NCBI GenBank assembly: GCA_965658375.1 | Contig: CBFHSD010000017.1 | Coordinates: forward strand, 1-42,633 | Origin: CBFHSD01 sp965658375 | GTDB taxonomy: Bacteria; Bacteroidota; Bacteroidia; Flavobacteriales_G; Salibacteraceae | Reading direction: 5' to 3' | Length of the DNA: 42,633 nt | Shown here: positions 32,025 to 41,396 of the stretch, in pieces | Position numbering within the stretch: the first letter of the stretch is position 1 | How the letters are laid out: every line of letters begins with the position of its first letter | The notes under the pieces: model-generated | The model's database searches: none | What the model was told of the DNA's origin: nothing | Seen by the model: only the letters and a program-made list of their open reading frames with translations | Translations under genes and position numbers: made by a program

Positions 32025-34721
32025 CTATTCATCCAATTCATACATGAATAATGTACCCTGATTTGTGCAAGACACTACATTCACATGGTTGGAAAGGTTC
32101 ATATCTCCCAAAGCAAAAGGCACTGCTGTTTCTACAGGGAAAGGGTAAGGCATAATGCCATGTTGGTTAAATAAATAGCCTTCTCCATTTTTTGAAACCG
32201 CCCCGAGATAACTGTTCTCGTTGATATGAAACACATTTGGTTTTCCTGTGAATCCAAACTCTTCAATAATTTCGAGGATCTCATTGTTAGAAAGGTCCAT
32301 CACCCTCAATTGATTAACGGTAAGACTCACTACTTCATCTACCCCGTTTTGATTGTAATCTTCTAAGATGTAGTTAAATGGATTTTTTAAACCAAGGATT
32401 TTGTCTTGGTTTACTTCTCCATTGAAATAAATTTTATTGAAGTATCCAGCGGTGTCGACATAAGAAAGGTATGACTTGTCAAGCTGCTTGGCTTTTTGAA
32501 TTTTTATGGTGCGACCCGATTTCAAGTCTGAGTTCTTTTTCACCGTATGCCTCAAAGCTCCTCTGCGATTCAAAGCATAAATGTTCCTTGAGGTATCAAT
32601 GCATAAGAGGTAGTCTCGTTTTTTGATTTTGAAGTAATGAATAGGATAAGCTAGGGGTTCAGCTTTGCTTTTCTGTTTCCAACCTTTCACGCTTTTTCCC
32701 TCTTTGGTGTAATTGTGAATTTTGCCAGTACTGTCAGAAACCAATAAGCGGTAATTGTGGTCTTTTTCGTAATCTAAAATACTTACCGGGGCAGAGATTC
32801 CTTCTTTAACTTCTATTGGAAAACCATCTACCAGCCTACCCAAACGATCTATGAGATATATGTAGTGATCTGTTGAAAAGGCAATTTGTAGTTTATCGTT
32901 TCCGAAAATGTCAATTTGTTGGATGCCTCCTTTTATGGGTTCTTTAATTTCAGTTTTCCACAGTTGCTGTCCTGTATTGCTTATCAAATAAATCTGGTTT
33001 TTCTGATCTTGAATAAAGACCTCGAGCTTTTTAGTGTAGTGGTTTTTAACTAAGTGAGGTTGAATTGCAGGAGCTGTATCCAAGCTTACTTCCCAGATAG
33101 ATTTGGTACTTTCTTTATACACAGGATTGTGCTTAAAATACATTCTGCTCGAAAACCTGTTGCCTTTGTTGTGGGCAAATTGCATCACAAAACCTTCAAA
33201 TTGTCTTAGCAAGTCTATACGTTCAGAAAGGGTAACTGCCAATGTTTCATTTGCGTATTGTTGGTAGTAAGAAATACTTCTTGGGATGTTGCTGATGATG
33301 GAAATTTGATGCTCATCGTATATCTGATGGGTAAAGGTTTTCCATGTTTCATCATTGTCTAAGGTTTGCTCTTGAATGAGATGACGCAGCACACGATATA
33401 GGTGCTGCGGACTATCTGCAAAAATGAAATAATTCTCATGTCTGGTATAATAAAATCCGCTGATGCCTTTGAATATAGAGCCGAAGAGATTCTCTAGCAT
33501 TTTTGGAGCACCAATCTTATTAATCTCATAATCGTTGATTTCCATTAAGGCGCTTTCTACGGTTTGCTCCTCTGCTAGCTCTTTTAGTTGTGCTGTGGCA
33601 TATTCAATATCGTAACATTTCAACAAAGCTATTTCATTCCTATCCGGACTATTGGGTTTGGTTTCAAGGCTCACACGTGCCACTTCACCTTCTACCCAAG
33701 AAAGAATGTGTTGATCAATGGAGGCGTTGGCCTCGCTGTTCATCTTTTCAATTTGCTCTTGATAAGATTGAAGTTTTCCTTTTGATGAAAGGAAGTTTTT
33801 ATATTCTTCATACCAGTTCTTAAAATCGCTAAAACTATAGAGCACCAACTGAGCGGTTGAGGTAGGCAAAGCCTCAAAAATCTCTGATGTTTGTGGTGTT
33901 TGATTCTTGAAAGTTCCTAAAAAGTCAGCAGTGGAATCGTTAGAAAAGCTCCAGCCATCAAAGGCAATGTAATTGGGTTTTACTGTAATGTCAAAACTGC
34001 ACCAATCGCCAAATTGCTCAAAACCATTTAACCGGTTATTCCAAGTGTGATTTAGGTGCGGAGTAATCAACTCATAAAGAGAGCTGAACTTGATGAAAAG
34101 GTTCGCTTGTTCATACACACCAGAAGAATTGAGGGCGTTAATGAAGTCTGGTTCCGATTGGTGTAAAAAGCTAGAGTCTTCTTTGAGCCAAGCAAAGTCT
34201 TGGTTCTCATCTCCTACAAAAACAACATTGTCATAAACGAATAAATGCCCCTTGAAATTCTTTGTTTCAAAAGAAAGCATTTCACCATCTTTCAGTGCCT
34301 TGGTTGTAATTCCATCATGTGTCTGAAACCAATTTAAAGCCTTACTCGGATCGCTCATGTTAATAGCAAATGCCCAAGGGTGAGGTTTCTCATCTAGGTC
34401 TATAAACAGGTATTGTGTTTCATTGGTTAACCAGCTTCTGGTGTCAACATCACTAAGAAACAGGCTGTCAACATCAGTTAAAAAGCGATGTAAACTTTGA
34501 ATGCTGTTGGTTGATCTGAGTTCGCTCCAAATAAGATTATCTTGGTGCAAGTGTTCCCAAATAGATGCGAAGTTTGAGCTTTTGAGAACAATATCGCTAC
34601 TTGCTGGGATAAGCATTTCTATAGCTGCTTTTTCTTTCTTTTGCCCTTTAAGCCAGTACATTATGCTTCCTGTTAAGGTAAGCATTAAGCCAATAAATAC
34701 AATTGCCGCAATTCTTCGCAT
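32025..34721 (-). CDS. Membrane-anchored protein with DUF3352-like N-terminal region and C-terminal propeller-like region
   Basis: An 898-residue protein from ATG 34721 (MRRIAAIVFIGLML); a longer in-frame start at 34751 adds ten residues before the membrane segment and is less likely. Residues 4-24 form one N-terminal membrane anchor. The region to about 560 (IPASSDIVLKSSN, DVDTRSWLTNETQYLFIDL, GGFYYTRHENYFIFADSP-like blocks) resembles DUF3352-type periplasmic proteins. From about 570 on, repeated strands (IYLISNTGQQLWKTEIK, IYLIDRLGRLVDGFP, IYALNRRGALRHTV) look like a PQQ/WD-like beta-propeller. It probably faces the periplasm. It lies 9 nt upstream of the DUF5723 gene and 84 nt downstream of the cyclophilin gene. 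No enzymatic motif was recognised; both domain names are tentative. Confidence 0.7.
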   Translation of the reverse strand: MRRIAAIVFIGLMLTLTGSIMYWLKGQKKEKAAIEMLIPASSDIVLKSSNFASIWEHLHQDNLIWSELRSTNSIQSLHRFLTDVDSLFLSDVDTRSWLTNETQYLFIDLDEKPHPWAFAINMSDPSKALNWFQTHDGITTKALKDGEMLSFETKNFKGHLFVYDNVVFVGDENQDFAWLKEDSSFLHQSEPDFINALNSSGVYEQANLFIKFSSLYELITPHLNHTWNNRLNGFEQFGDWCSFDITVKPNYIAFDGWSFSNDSTADFLGTFKNQTPQTSEIFEALPTSTAQLVLYSFSDFKNWYEEYKNFLSSKGKLQSYQEQIEKMNSEANASIDQHILSWVEGEVARVSLETKPNSPDRNEIALLKCYDIEYATAQLKELAEEQTVESALMEINDYEINKIGAPKMLENLFGSIFKGISGFYYTRHENYFIFADSPQHLYRVLRHLIQEQTLDNDETWKTFTHQIYDEHQISIISNIPRSISYYQQYANETLAVTLSERIDLLRQFEGFVMQFAHNKGNRFSSRMYFKHNPVYKESTKSIWEVSLDTAPAIQPHLVKNHYTKKLEVFIQDQKNQIYLISNTGQQLWKTEIKEPIKGGIQQIDIFGNDKLQIAFSTDHYIYLIDRLGRLVDGFPIEVKEGISAPVSILDYEKDHNYRLLVSDSTGKIHNYTKEGKSVKGWKQKSKAEPLAYPIHYFKIKKRDYLLCIDTSRNIYALNRRGALRHTVKKNSDLKSGRTIKIQKAKQLDKSYLSYVDTAGYFNKIYFNGEVNQDKILGLKNPFNYILEDYNQNGVDEVVSLTVNQLRVMDLSNNEILEIIEEFGFTGKPNVFHINENSYLGAVSKNGEGYLFNQHGIMPYPFPVETAVPFALGDMNLSNHVNVVSCTNQGTLFMYELDE

Positions 34722-34805
34722 GATGGTGCTAAAATAGATTGTGAAAAGCAAGGCTCTTCATCTCATATAAATTCTATTTAACAATGAAACGTTAAGAGTT
34801 TCTGC

Positions 34806-35600
34806 TTAGTCTATCAGCTTCACTTTTATGGGGATAATGTCTTTAGGCCAAGCCTTTTTGTCAACCTCTTCTTGGTTGATTTTTTCCACCACATCCATTC
34901 CTGAAATAACTTCCCCAAAAACGGTGTATTGATTGTCTAGGGTAGGGGTTCCACCTCTGGTTCCATAAGCCTCTACTTGAGCGGGAGAGTATTTGAACCC
35001 GTATTCTCTCATAAAACCGCGCATGGTAGGCTCATTGTAAGCTTGTCCCATACTAATGTACCACTCAAAATTAGAAGAAAGCTTATCGGGATTGTTGTCA
35101 CTTAAGCGTGCAGCAGCCACCGCACCGCGCAGGTGAATGTGCTTGTTGGTGTTGATTTCATTTGGCAATTTGTAATGCCCAATTTTATTAGCCAGCCCTG
35201 CACAATCCCAATCATCTGAGTTGCCGGCTTGAGCTATGAAGTCTTTTTCTACACGATAGAATTGAGTAAGGTCAAAATAACCGCGTTCGATCATATAAAG
35301 GAAGTTGGCTCTATGTAGAGGAGTGTCATCGTACAATTTGATTGTAATAGTGCCGAATTTACAAGTAACTTCTACGGTGTTCCCTTTATGTGTTTCTCCG
35401 TACTTTTTTAAAAATGCGGGAGCCTTTTCGTTGTTGAGTGTTTCGTATTGCTTCTTTTTAGGTGCTTTCTTTTTTTTAACCTTTTGTATAGTTAGATCTT
35501 TTTGTGGCTGAGGGGCATCTGTTGTTTCTGAACAACTCAATATAAATGCTGCAATAAGTACAAATGCAAAGACTTTGAAGAGGTGTTTCTTTGTGTTCAT
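34806..35600 (-). CDS. Cyclophilin-type peptidyl-prolyl isomerase lipoprotein
   Basis: A 264-residue lipoprotein. MNTKKHLFKVFAFVLIAAFILSC ends with a lipobox Cys (C23), followed by a Lys-rich linker (KVKKKKAPKKKQ) and a cyclophilin domain from about residue 70. Visible conserved parts are GTITIKLYDDTPLHRANFLY, FYRVEKDFIAQAGN (the catalytic Arg in FYR), AAARLSDNNPDK, and QYTVFGEVISGMDVVEKI. It should catalyse prolyl isomerisation during folding of envelope proteins in the periplasm. It lies 16 nt after rnhB on the same strand and is likely cotranscribed with it and the glycosyltransferase. An insertion around residues 175-215 (FMREYGFKYSPAQVEAYG) is longer than in the short cytosolic cyclophilins. 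Confidence 0.92.
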   Translation of the reverse strand: MNTKKHLFKVFAFVLIAAFILSCSETTDAPQPQKDLTIQKVKKKKAPKKKQYETLNNEKAPAFLKKYGETHKGNTVEVTCKFGTITIKLYDDTPLHRANFLYMIERGYFDLTQFYRVEKDFIAQAGNSDDWDCAGLANKIGHYKLPNEINTNKHIHLRGAVAAARLSDNNPDKLSSNFEWYISMGQAYNEPTMRGFMREYGFKYSPAQVEAYGTRGGTPTLDNQYTVFGEVISGMDVVEKINQEEVDKKAWPKDIIPIKVKLID

Positions 35601-35616
35601 ATTTCAAGTTTTTTAA

Positions 35617-36207
35617 TCAAGTCTCAGCTGGCTTTAGTAGCGTAAAACTCATTCTATGATGCGGTGTAGCTCCGTGCAATGCAATAGCTGACCGGTGTGT
35701 TTTTGTCGGGTAACCCTTGCTCTTGTTCCAGCCATATTCTGGGAATTTTTCATGTGCGTTTAGCATGTATTCATCTCTATGGGTTTTCGCTAAAACAGAA
35801 GCTGCGGCAATAGATCTGTACTTTCCATCTCCTTTTATGATGCATGTATGGTCTATTCCTTCGTATGCGTTGAACCGATTGCCATCAATCAGCAAATGAT
35901 CTGGTCTTAATTTCAATTGATCTACACACCTATGCATGGCTAGAAAAGAGGCATTCAGAATGTTAATCTCATCTATTTCTTTGGGAGAAACAAAACTTAC
36001 CGCCCAAGCTAAACTCTCTTTTTCTATCATGGGGCGAAGAAGATCGCGTTGTCTTTCGGTCAACTGCTTAGAGTCGTTGAGTAAAGGATGGGTAAACCGT
36101 GGGCGCAAAATAACAGCAGCTGCAGTAACGGGTCCTGCCAAGCATCCCCTTCCGGCTTCATCTAACCCGGCTTCAATTCTTCTGTGTTTAAGGTAGGGAA
36201 GAAGCAT
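35617..36207 (-). CDS. rnhB: Ribonuclease HII
   Basis: Removes RNA from RNA-DNA hybrids and misincorporated ribonucleotides. The 196-residue length is typical. The catalytic block GLDEAGRGCLAGPVTAAAV carries D16 and E17, with the third Asp in HLLIDGN and further conserved KGDGKYRSIAAASVLAKTHRD, whose Lys/Asp complete the site. KGYPTKTHRSAI is the usual C-terminal substrate-recognition segment. ATG 36207 shares one base with the stop of the upstream glycosyltransferase (TAATG), so translation is likely coupled. It is a housekeeping gene inside an envelope-gene run. Confidence 0.96.
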   Translation of the reverse strand: MLLPYLKHRRIEAGLDEAGRGCLAGPVTAAAVILRPRFTHPLLNDSKQLTERQRDLLRPMIEKESLAWAVSFVSPKEIDEINILNASFLAMHRCVDQLKLRPDHLLIDGNRFNAYEGIDHTCIIKGDGKYRSIAAASVLAKTHRDEYMLNAHEKFPEYGWNKSKGYPTKTHRSAIALHGATPHHRMSFTLLKPAET

Positions 36208-37331
36208 TAGTCAAAACATTTTTCTACCGACTGCCAAAGCAAATCGGCTGTTTTATCCCACGAATAATTCTCTTTCTGCGCTATACCTTTTTCAATAAGC
36301 TTTTGGCGGAGTGATGGGTTTTTGGATACTTTTTCCATTCCCTCTTTAATGCTTTCAATATCAAAAGGGCTCACAAAAATGGCGGCTTCACCTGCCACTT
36401 CGGGCATAGAAGTCACGTTGCTGGTAATAACTGGTGTTTGGCATTGAAAGGCTTCTAGAATAGGAAGCCCAAATCCTTCAAAATAGGAAACGTAAATTAA
36501 GCAAAGAGCAGAAGCCAAAACAGAATTGAGTTCTTCATTAGATAAACGCTGTGTGAAGGTAACTTCACTCTTGTGCTCCATACTTTCAAAAGCCTCCTTA
36601 ATAGGTGCTGTCCACCATCGTTTTTCACCAACAATAAGCAGTTGAGTCTTGTTGTTGTTTGCTTTTTTGAAGGCATCAAAAGCTTTAAACATGTTGGTCA
36701 TGTTCTTTCTGGGCTGTATTGCTCCGATGTACACAAAATAGTCGGCTCCATTCGTGTACCTTTCTTTCGTTTCTTTCTTCTCATCTTCTGAAACAGGATG
36801 GAATACTTCGCTCACCCCGTTGTGCACCACATCAATCTTATTTGGGTCTATATGGTATTGACCTATAATATCCTCTTTTGAAAACTCAGAAACAGTGGCA
36901 ATACGCTTTGCTTTTTGTGCGTATTTTGGGAAGTAATGTTGGTAGTGTTTTCGAGATACTACCGGTATATGCTTGGGATAGTGTTCAAAGTTGATATCAT
37001 GAATAACAGGGAGCTGCTTTTTTTCAGAGTTCAGCGCCAAATAGCCATCTGGCGAAAGAAACAAGTCTACTTTGTTTTTACGCAGCACGGGTGGAATACG
37101 CCATTCAAACCACAAATAATACAAAAAAGGATGACGTGCACTTGGGTATACAACAGTGGGTGTTACGTTGCTGCCGTAAATGAATTGATCATCAAATTCG
37201 CGATCAAAAATAAAGAGGAACTCATGCTCGGGATGAGACTGCACAAGACGTTGCAGAGATTCATGGGTGAACCTTCCGATACCCTCTAGTTTATTGGGAA
37301 TAAGCAATCTGGTGTTAACCGCTATTTTCAC
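36207..37331 (-). CDS. Glycosyltransferase family 4 (GT-B fold)
   Basis: A 374-residue enzyme expected to add a sugar during surface polysaccharide synthesis at the inner membrane. The GT4 pattern is clear: KLEGIGRFTHESLQRL at the N-terminus, FVYIGAIQPRKNMTNMFKAF at the inter-domain region, LLIVGEKRWW, and the nucleotide-sugar motif YVSYFEGFGLPILEAF with the paired glutamates, then VAGEAAIFVSPFD. I chose GTG 37331 (VKIAVNTRLLIPNKLEGIG), as homologs begin there; an earlier in-frame start adds nine unrelated residues. It diverges from the Wzx-like flippase gene, 91 nt between starts. The donor sugar is not readable. Confidence 0.92.
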   Translation of the reverse strand: MKIAVNTRLLIPNKLEGIGRFTHESLQRLVQSHPEHEFLFIFDREFDDQFIYGSNVTPTVVYPSARHPFLYYLWFEWRIPPVLRKNKVDLFLSPDGYLALNSEKKQLPVIHDINFEHYPKHIPVVSRKHYQHYFPKYAQKAKRIATVSEFSKEDIIGQYHIDPNKIDVVHNGVSEVFHPVSEDEKKETKERYTNGADYFVYIGAIQPRKNMTNMFKAFDAFKKANNNKTQLLIVGEKRWWTAPIKEAFESMEHKSEVTFTQRLSNEELNSVLASALCLIYVSYFEGFGLPILEAFQCQTPVITSNVTSMPEVAGEAAIFVSPFDIESIKEGMEKVSKNPSLRQKLIEKGIAQKENYSWDKTADLLWQSVEKCFD

Positions 37332-37422
37332 ATGTTCAATTTGAAGCGAATGTACCAAACTGTATTGGAATGAAGTGGAAGGGAAGCATTACTTTTGAGT
37401 CTCTAAAATCAAACTTAGGTCA

Positions 37423-38874
37423 GTGCAACGCACATTTATAAAGAACCTTCTTTTCTTATTGTTTCTAAATTTACTCATCAAGCCTATCTGGATTTTGGTG
37501 GTAGATGTAGAAGTGCAAAACACTGTGGGTCACGAAGAATTTGGCTCTTTTTATGTTTTGCTCAGTTTTGCCATGTTGTTCAACATTCTGCTCGACCCTG
37601 GGATCAATAATTTCATCAATCGCAAAGCGGCACAATCACCCACTTTTCTGCGATCTTACTTTATAGGAACGGCCTTCATTAAATTGGTTGTGGGCTTCAT
37701 TTATATAGGGGTGGTTTGGCTAGCAGGCACCTATGTAATGGATTACAGCCTTGCTCAATTAGATATGCTCTATGCAATAAGCATTGTACTATTCTTACAA
37801 AGTGTGTTACTCTACGTACGTGCTAACCTTGCTGGTCTTCACCTATTCAAGATAGACAGTTTATTGTCTATTACAGATCGTACATTAATGATATTGCTTT
37901 GCGGCTACTTGCTTTGGTGGGCACCTTACGAGCCAGAGTTTAAAATGATTTACTATGTAGGTATTCAGGGTTTTGGGTATTCTGTAGCTATTTTGATTGG
38001 CGTCATTGCCATTTTAATGAAAGCGCGCTTTAAGTGGCAAGTGTTAAATCTAAAAGAAACAAAAGCCATTTTAATGCAGAGCTTCCCCTTTGCATTACTC
38101 ACCTTAATCATGGCCGCATATTATAAGATTGATACTGTTATGCTCAATCAAATGCTAGAAGATGGTGCGGCACAAGCAGGTATCTATGCGCAAGGCTATA
38201 AAATACCTGAGGCTGGAATTATGTTTGCATACCTGTTTAGCACCTTGCTTTATCCCATTTTTTCAAGAATGTTGGCTAAGAAAGACAATGTGCAGCCTTT
38301 GCTAGAAACGGCATCTACCGCATTATTGATTCCCTTATTTTTTGTCTTAGTACTGGTTTCTTTTTACCGTGAAGAAGTCATTTCTTTTCTCTATGTAAAT
38401 GAGGTGATTGAAAGTGCCAATGTTTTAAAGTGGTTGATAGGAACCTTTGTAATGGTAGGGCTCAGTTACATTACGGGAACACTGCTAACAGCAAATGGAA
38501 GCCTCAAACAATTGAATGTTATAGCTGGAGCCGGCCTAGTGGTAAACTTAGTACTCAACTGGTTCCTTATTCCAACCATGAAGGCAGAAGGTTCGGCTAT
38601 TGCAACCTTGGTTACACAGATTATTGTTGTAGCTGCCCAGATATTGGTGATTCGAAAAGTACTTGGTGCAGACTTAAGCATGTCTATCAGGCTACGCATG
38701 TTCGTCTTTTTAATTATTCTGGTAGGTGGAACCGCTATAGCTAAAGACAGTTTTGAACGGTGGTATCTTCAAATACTGATTGCCATTGTGATTGGAGGCG
38801 CGGCTCTGCTCTCAATGAAAATCATTAGAAGAAATCAGATCCAATCCCTTCTTAGCCTGCTAAAGCAGAAATAA
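37423..38874 (+). CDS. Polysaccharide (O-antigen) flippase, Wzx-like MOP superfamily
   Basis: A 483-residue inner-membrane transporter predicted to flip undecaprenyl-linked oligosaccharides. About 12-14 hydrophobic segments are visible. The N-terminus QRTFIKNLLFLLFLNLLIKP and FGSFYVLLSFAMLFNILLDPG match the Bacteroidota branch of oligosaccharide flippases. The repeated central pattern with YYKIDTVMLNQMLEDGAAQAGIY is typical of the MOP fold. The start is GTG 37423. It is the first gene of a plus-strand run with the chain-length protein (70-nt gap) and ligase. I saw no close TAnnTTTG box; its promoter in the 91-nt divergent region is not identified. Confidence 0.92.
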   Translation: MQRTFIKNLLFLLFLNLLIKPIWILVVDVEVQNTVGHEEFGSFYVLLSFAMLFNILLDPGINNFINRKAAQSPTFLRSYFIGTAFIKLVVGFIYIGVVWLAGTYVMDYSLAQLDMLYAISIVLFLQSVLLYVRANLAGLHLFKIDSLLSITDRTLMILLCGYLLWWAPYEPEFKMIYYVGIQGFGYSVAILIGVIAILMKARFKWQVLNLKETKAILMQSFPFALLTLIMAAYYKIDTVMLNQMLEDGAAQAGIYAQGYKIPEAGIMFAYLFSTLLYPIFSRMLAKKDNVQPLLETASTALLIPLFFVLVLVSFYREEVISFLYVNEVIESANVLKWLIGTFVMVGLSYITGTLLTANGSLKQLNVIAGAGLVVNLVLNWFLIPTMKAEGSAIATLVTQIIVVAAQILVIRKVLGADLSMSIRLRMFVFLIILVGGTAIAKDSFERWYLQILIAIVIGGAALLSMKIIRRNQIQSLLSLLKQK

Positions 38875-38944
38875 TCTTTAGTCTCCAAAATAAAGTTGAT
38901 AGGAAAGCGTTTTTTCTACTTTTGGCAACCTTAATTGTGATTTC

Positions 38945-39967
38945 ATGAAAAACACTCATTCGAACGCAGAATTTGATTCTTCAAATTTTTTCGTATTCCT
39001 TTTAAAATGGAGAAAAACGCTCATCATTATTGGTTTTGCAGCGGCATTGGTTTCGGCAATTGTGTCATTGTTCATACAGAACAAGTACCTCAGTACGGTC
39101 ATCTTTTTCCCCGCCAATAACAAGTCTCTTTCTAAAGCCGTCTTAACAGAAGATGCGCAAGCAAAGAATGACATCTCGTCTTTTGGAGAAGAAGAAGAGG
39201 CAGAAGCTATGCTTCAGATGTTGCAAAGCGATGAAATCAAATGGAAAATCTGGGGGAAATACGATTTGATCAACCACTATGAAATAGATCCCACAGAGGA
39301 TTTTGCACAAACAAACTTGAGCAAGAAGTGGGATGCCAATGTTTCTTATAAAAGAACAGAGTTCAACTCCATCAGAATTGATGTAATGGATACCGATTCT
39401 AACCTTGCGGCCAATATTGCGAATGATATTGCAGCTTTGGTAGATAGTACCAAAAACCAAATGCTGCGTGATCGCGCGAAAAAAGCACTTGAAGTAGTTG
39501 AAGGGGAATATTTCAGTTTAATTGAGTATATGAGTCAATTAGATGATTCTTTGACCATCATTCGTCAAAAGGGAGTATATGATTTCGAGAGCCAAAGTGA
39601 GATGATTCTTCGTGCTTATTATCAAGCAATTGCCGATAATAATGGGAGGGCGGTTACAGAAATGGAACGCCAATTAGATACCCTAGCCTTGTATGGTTCT
39701 GCATATCAGAATATGACAGAGCAAAGGGAGTTTTTGCAAGAACGCTTAGTACTCCTCAAAGGAAAGTATGATGAAGCAAAGGTAGATGCTCAGCAAAATG
39801 GTACTTGGAAGTTTGTTGTAAACCGAGCTGTACCGGCAGAGAAAAAAGCCTATCCGAAGAGAAGTTTAATTGTACTCATTAGCACATTGAGCACATTGCT
39901 ATTGGCCATCTTAAGTATAATTGGCGTAAGCAATTACAAGAAATATATAGAGCAATCTAAGCTTTAA
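38945..39967 (+). CDS. Wzz/GumC-like polysaccharide chain-length determinant protein
   Basis: A 340-residue inner-membrane protein with the two-TM Wzz layout: an N-terminal membrane segment (TLIIIGFAAALVSAIVSLFI, about 25-45) and a C-terminal one (SLIVLISTLSTLLLAILSI, about 308-328) flanking a long periplasmic helical region (AKKALEVVEGEYFSLIEYM, EREFLQERLVLLKGKYDEA). The segment before TM2, AVPAEKKAYPKRSL, is the proline-containing motif of the family. No kinase domain is attached. It would set modal length of O-antigen or a related polymer. Its TAA shares one base with the ligase ATG, so translation of the ligase is likely coupled. Confidence 0.88.
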   Translation: MKNTHSNAEFDSSNFFVFLLKWRKTLIIIGFAAALVSAIVSLFIQNKYLSTVIFFPANNKSLSKAVLTEDAQAKNDISSFGEEEEAEAMLQMLQSDEIKWKIWGKYDLINHYEIDPTEDFAQTNLSKKWDANVSYKRTEFNSIRIDVMDTDSNLAANIANDIAALVDSTKNQMLRDRAKKALEVVEGEYFSLIEYMSQLDDSLTIIRQKGVYDFESQSEMILRAYYQAIADNNGRAVTEMERQLDTLALYGSAYQNMTEQREFLQERLVLLKGKYDEAKVDAQQNGTWKFVVNRAVPAEKKAYPKRSLIVLISTLSTLLLAILSIIGVSNYKKYIEQSKL

Positions 39968-41394
39968 TGCCCACGCAGATTCAACAAAGATTGGTTGTTT
40001 TCATAAGCTTGGCTTTCGCCATGCTGAATGCGCTGTTCTTCTATTTTCAGTTGGATTGGTTTGCAGGGATTCCCTTGGCAATTCTCGTAATTGGTATTGC
40101 ACTTTTCCGATTGGATGTACTCATTTATATTATTGTTTTGACCACACCTCTTTCCATAACCTTTGAAGATGTTGGAGGTGGATTAGGGCTAACACTTCCT
40201 ACAGATCCTTTGATGTTTGGCGCCATGTTGGTGTTTATTCTCAAGGTGCTTTTTGATATGAAGTACGACTATCGCATCCTCAAGCACCCCATTTCCTTAG
40301 CGATCTTGGCACAGTTGATTTGGATATTTTTCACATCCATTACTTCAGAACTCCCTTTGGTAAGCTTTAAGTATTTTCTTGCGAGACTCTGGTATGTGAT
40401 TCCTTTTTTCTTCATTGTAGCACTCCTATTTAAGTATCCCAAAAAGGTGAATACCTTTTGGTGGATGTACATGGTGCCATTGTCAGGGGTAATCATATAT
40501 ACAGTTATTCGTCATGGACTTAGAGGTTTTGGAGATGAACCAGCGCATTGGGTGATGCAGCCCTTTTTTAGCGATCACACAGGTTACGGAGCCATGATTG
40601 CTTTTTGTATTCCTATTGCATTTGTGTACCAGTTTAGAACAAAGTGGGATATTAACACGCGTATTCTGGCTGGTTTCGTTTTTACGGTACTCATAATTGG
40701 TGTTGTGCTTAGTTACACCAGAGCAGCTTGGGTAAGTTTAGTGGTGGCATTGGTACTTATGATATTGATCGCCTTCCGCGTAAAATGGTGGATAGTTGCC
40801 CTAGGTGGTTTAGGCTTGATTGGCGTGTTCTTCTCTTTTCAGGTTGAGATCATGCATAAATTGGAAAAGAATAAGCAAGATTCTTCTAGTGATTTTGCAG
40901 AACACGTAGAGTCTATTAGCAATGTGGCAACAGACGCAAGTAACCTAGAACGATTGAACCGATGGGATGCCGCTTTTAAAATGTTTTTTGAAGATCCAGT
41001 AGTTGGAAAAGGGCCGGGAACCTATAAGTTCCTATATGCTCCTTACCAACATTCGAGTAACATTACTATCATTTCTACAAACTTTGGAGATGGAGGTAAT
41101 GCGCATTCGGAATATTTTGGCCCATTGGCAGAACAGGGAGTTTTGGGAATTCTTCTAGTTTTAGTGATTCTTTTCACTTTTTATTACACGGGAATTCCCT
41201 TGTACTATAAGCTTGTAGATAAAGACGAGCGTTGGTTGCTCATGGCAGTACTTTTATCGGTAACTACCTATTTTGTTCATGGCGCATTGAATAATTTCCT
41301 AGACCAGGATAAGGCATCGGTTCCCATATGGGCTGCCATGGCTTTGGTTGTGGTGTACGATATCTATGGCAAACGAAAAAAAGTAGAAGAGTAA
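39967..41394 (+). CDS. O-antigen ligase / polymerase family membrane protein (WaaL/Wzy-like)
   Basis: A 475-residue polytopic membrane protein with about 11-12 hydrophobic segments and the Wzy_C / O-antigen ligase region: VLSYTRAAWVSLVVALVL, then a large periplasmic loop with LERLNRWDAAFKMFFEDP, VGKGPGTYKF and AHSEYFGPLAEQGVLGIL (the conserved His region). WaaL proteins join O-antigen to the lipid A core and Wzy proteins polymerise repeats; the two cannot be separated by eye, but this loop order suits a ligase. It ends 2 nt from the convergent lpxD stop. No sugar-nucleotide synthesis genes are present in the window. Confidence 0.88.
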   Translation: MPTQIQQRLVVFISLAFAMLNALFFYFQLDWFAGIPLAILVIGIALFRLDVLIYIIVLTTPLSITFEDVGGGLGLTLPTDPLMFGAMLVFILKVLFDMKYDYRILKHPISLAILAQLIWIFFTSITSELPLVSFKYFLARLWYVIPFFFIVALLFKYPKKVNTFWWMYMVPLSGVIIYTVIRHGLRGFGDEPAHWVMQPFFSDHTGYGAMIAFCIPIAFVYQFRTKWDINTRILAGFVFTVLIIGVVLSYTRAAWVSLVVALVLMILIAFRVKWWIVALGGLGLIGVFFSFQVEIMHKLEKNKQDSSSDFAEHVESISNVATDASNLERLNRWDAAFKMFFEDPVVGKGPGTYKFLYAPYQHSSNITIISTNFGDGGNAHSEYFGPLAEQGVLGILLVLVILFTFYYTGIPLYYKLVDKDERWLLMAVLLSVTTYFVHGALNNFLDQDKASVPIWAAMALVVVYDIYGKRKKVEE

Positions 41395-41396
41395 TT

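Noticed and set aside
38430..38744. 104-codon plus-strand frame within the flippase gene
   Set aside because: It lies entirely within the flippase frame region and has no family-like features.
39143..39460. 105-codon minus-strand frame in the Wzz-like gene
   Set aside because: Antisense shadow; the sense protein shows the Wzz layout.
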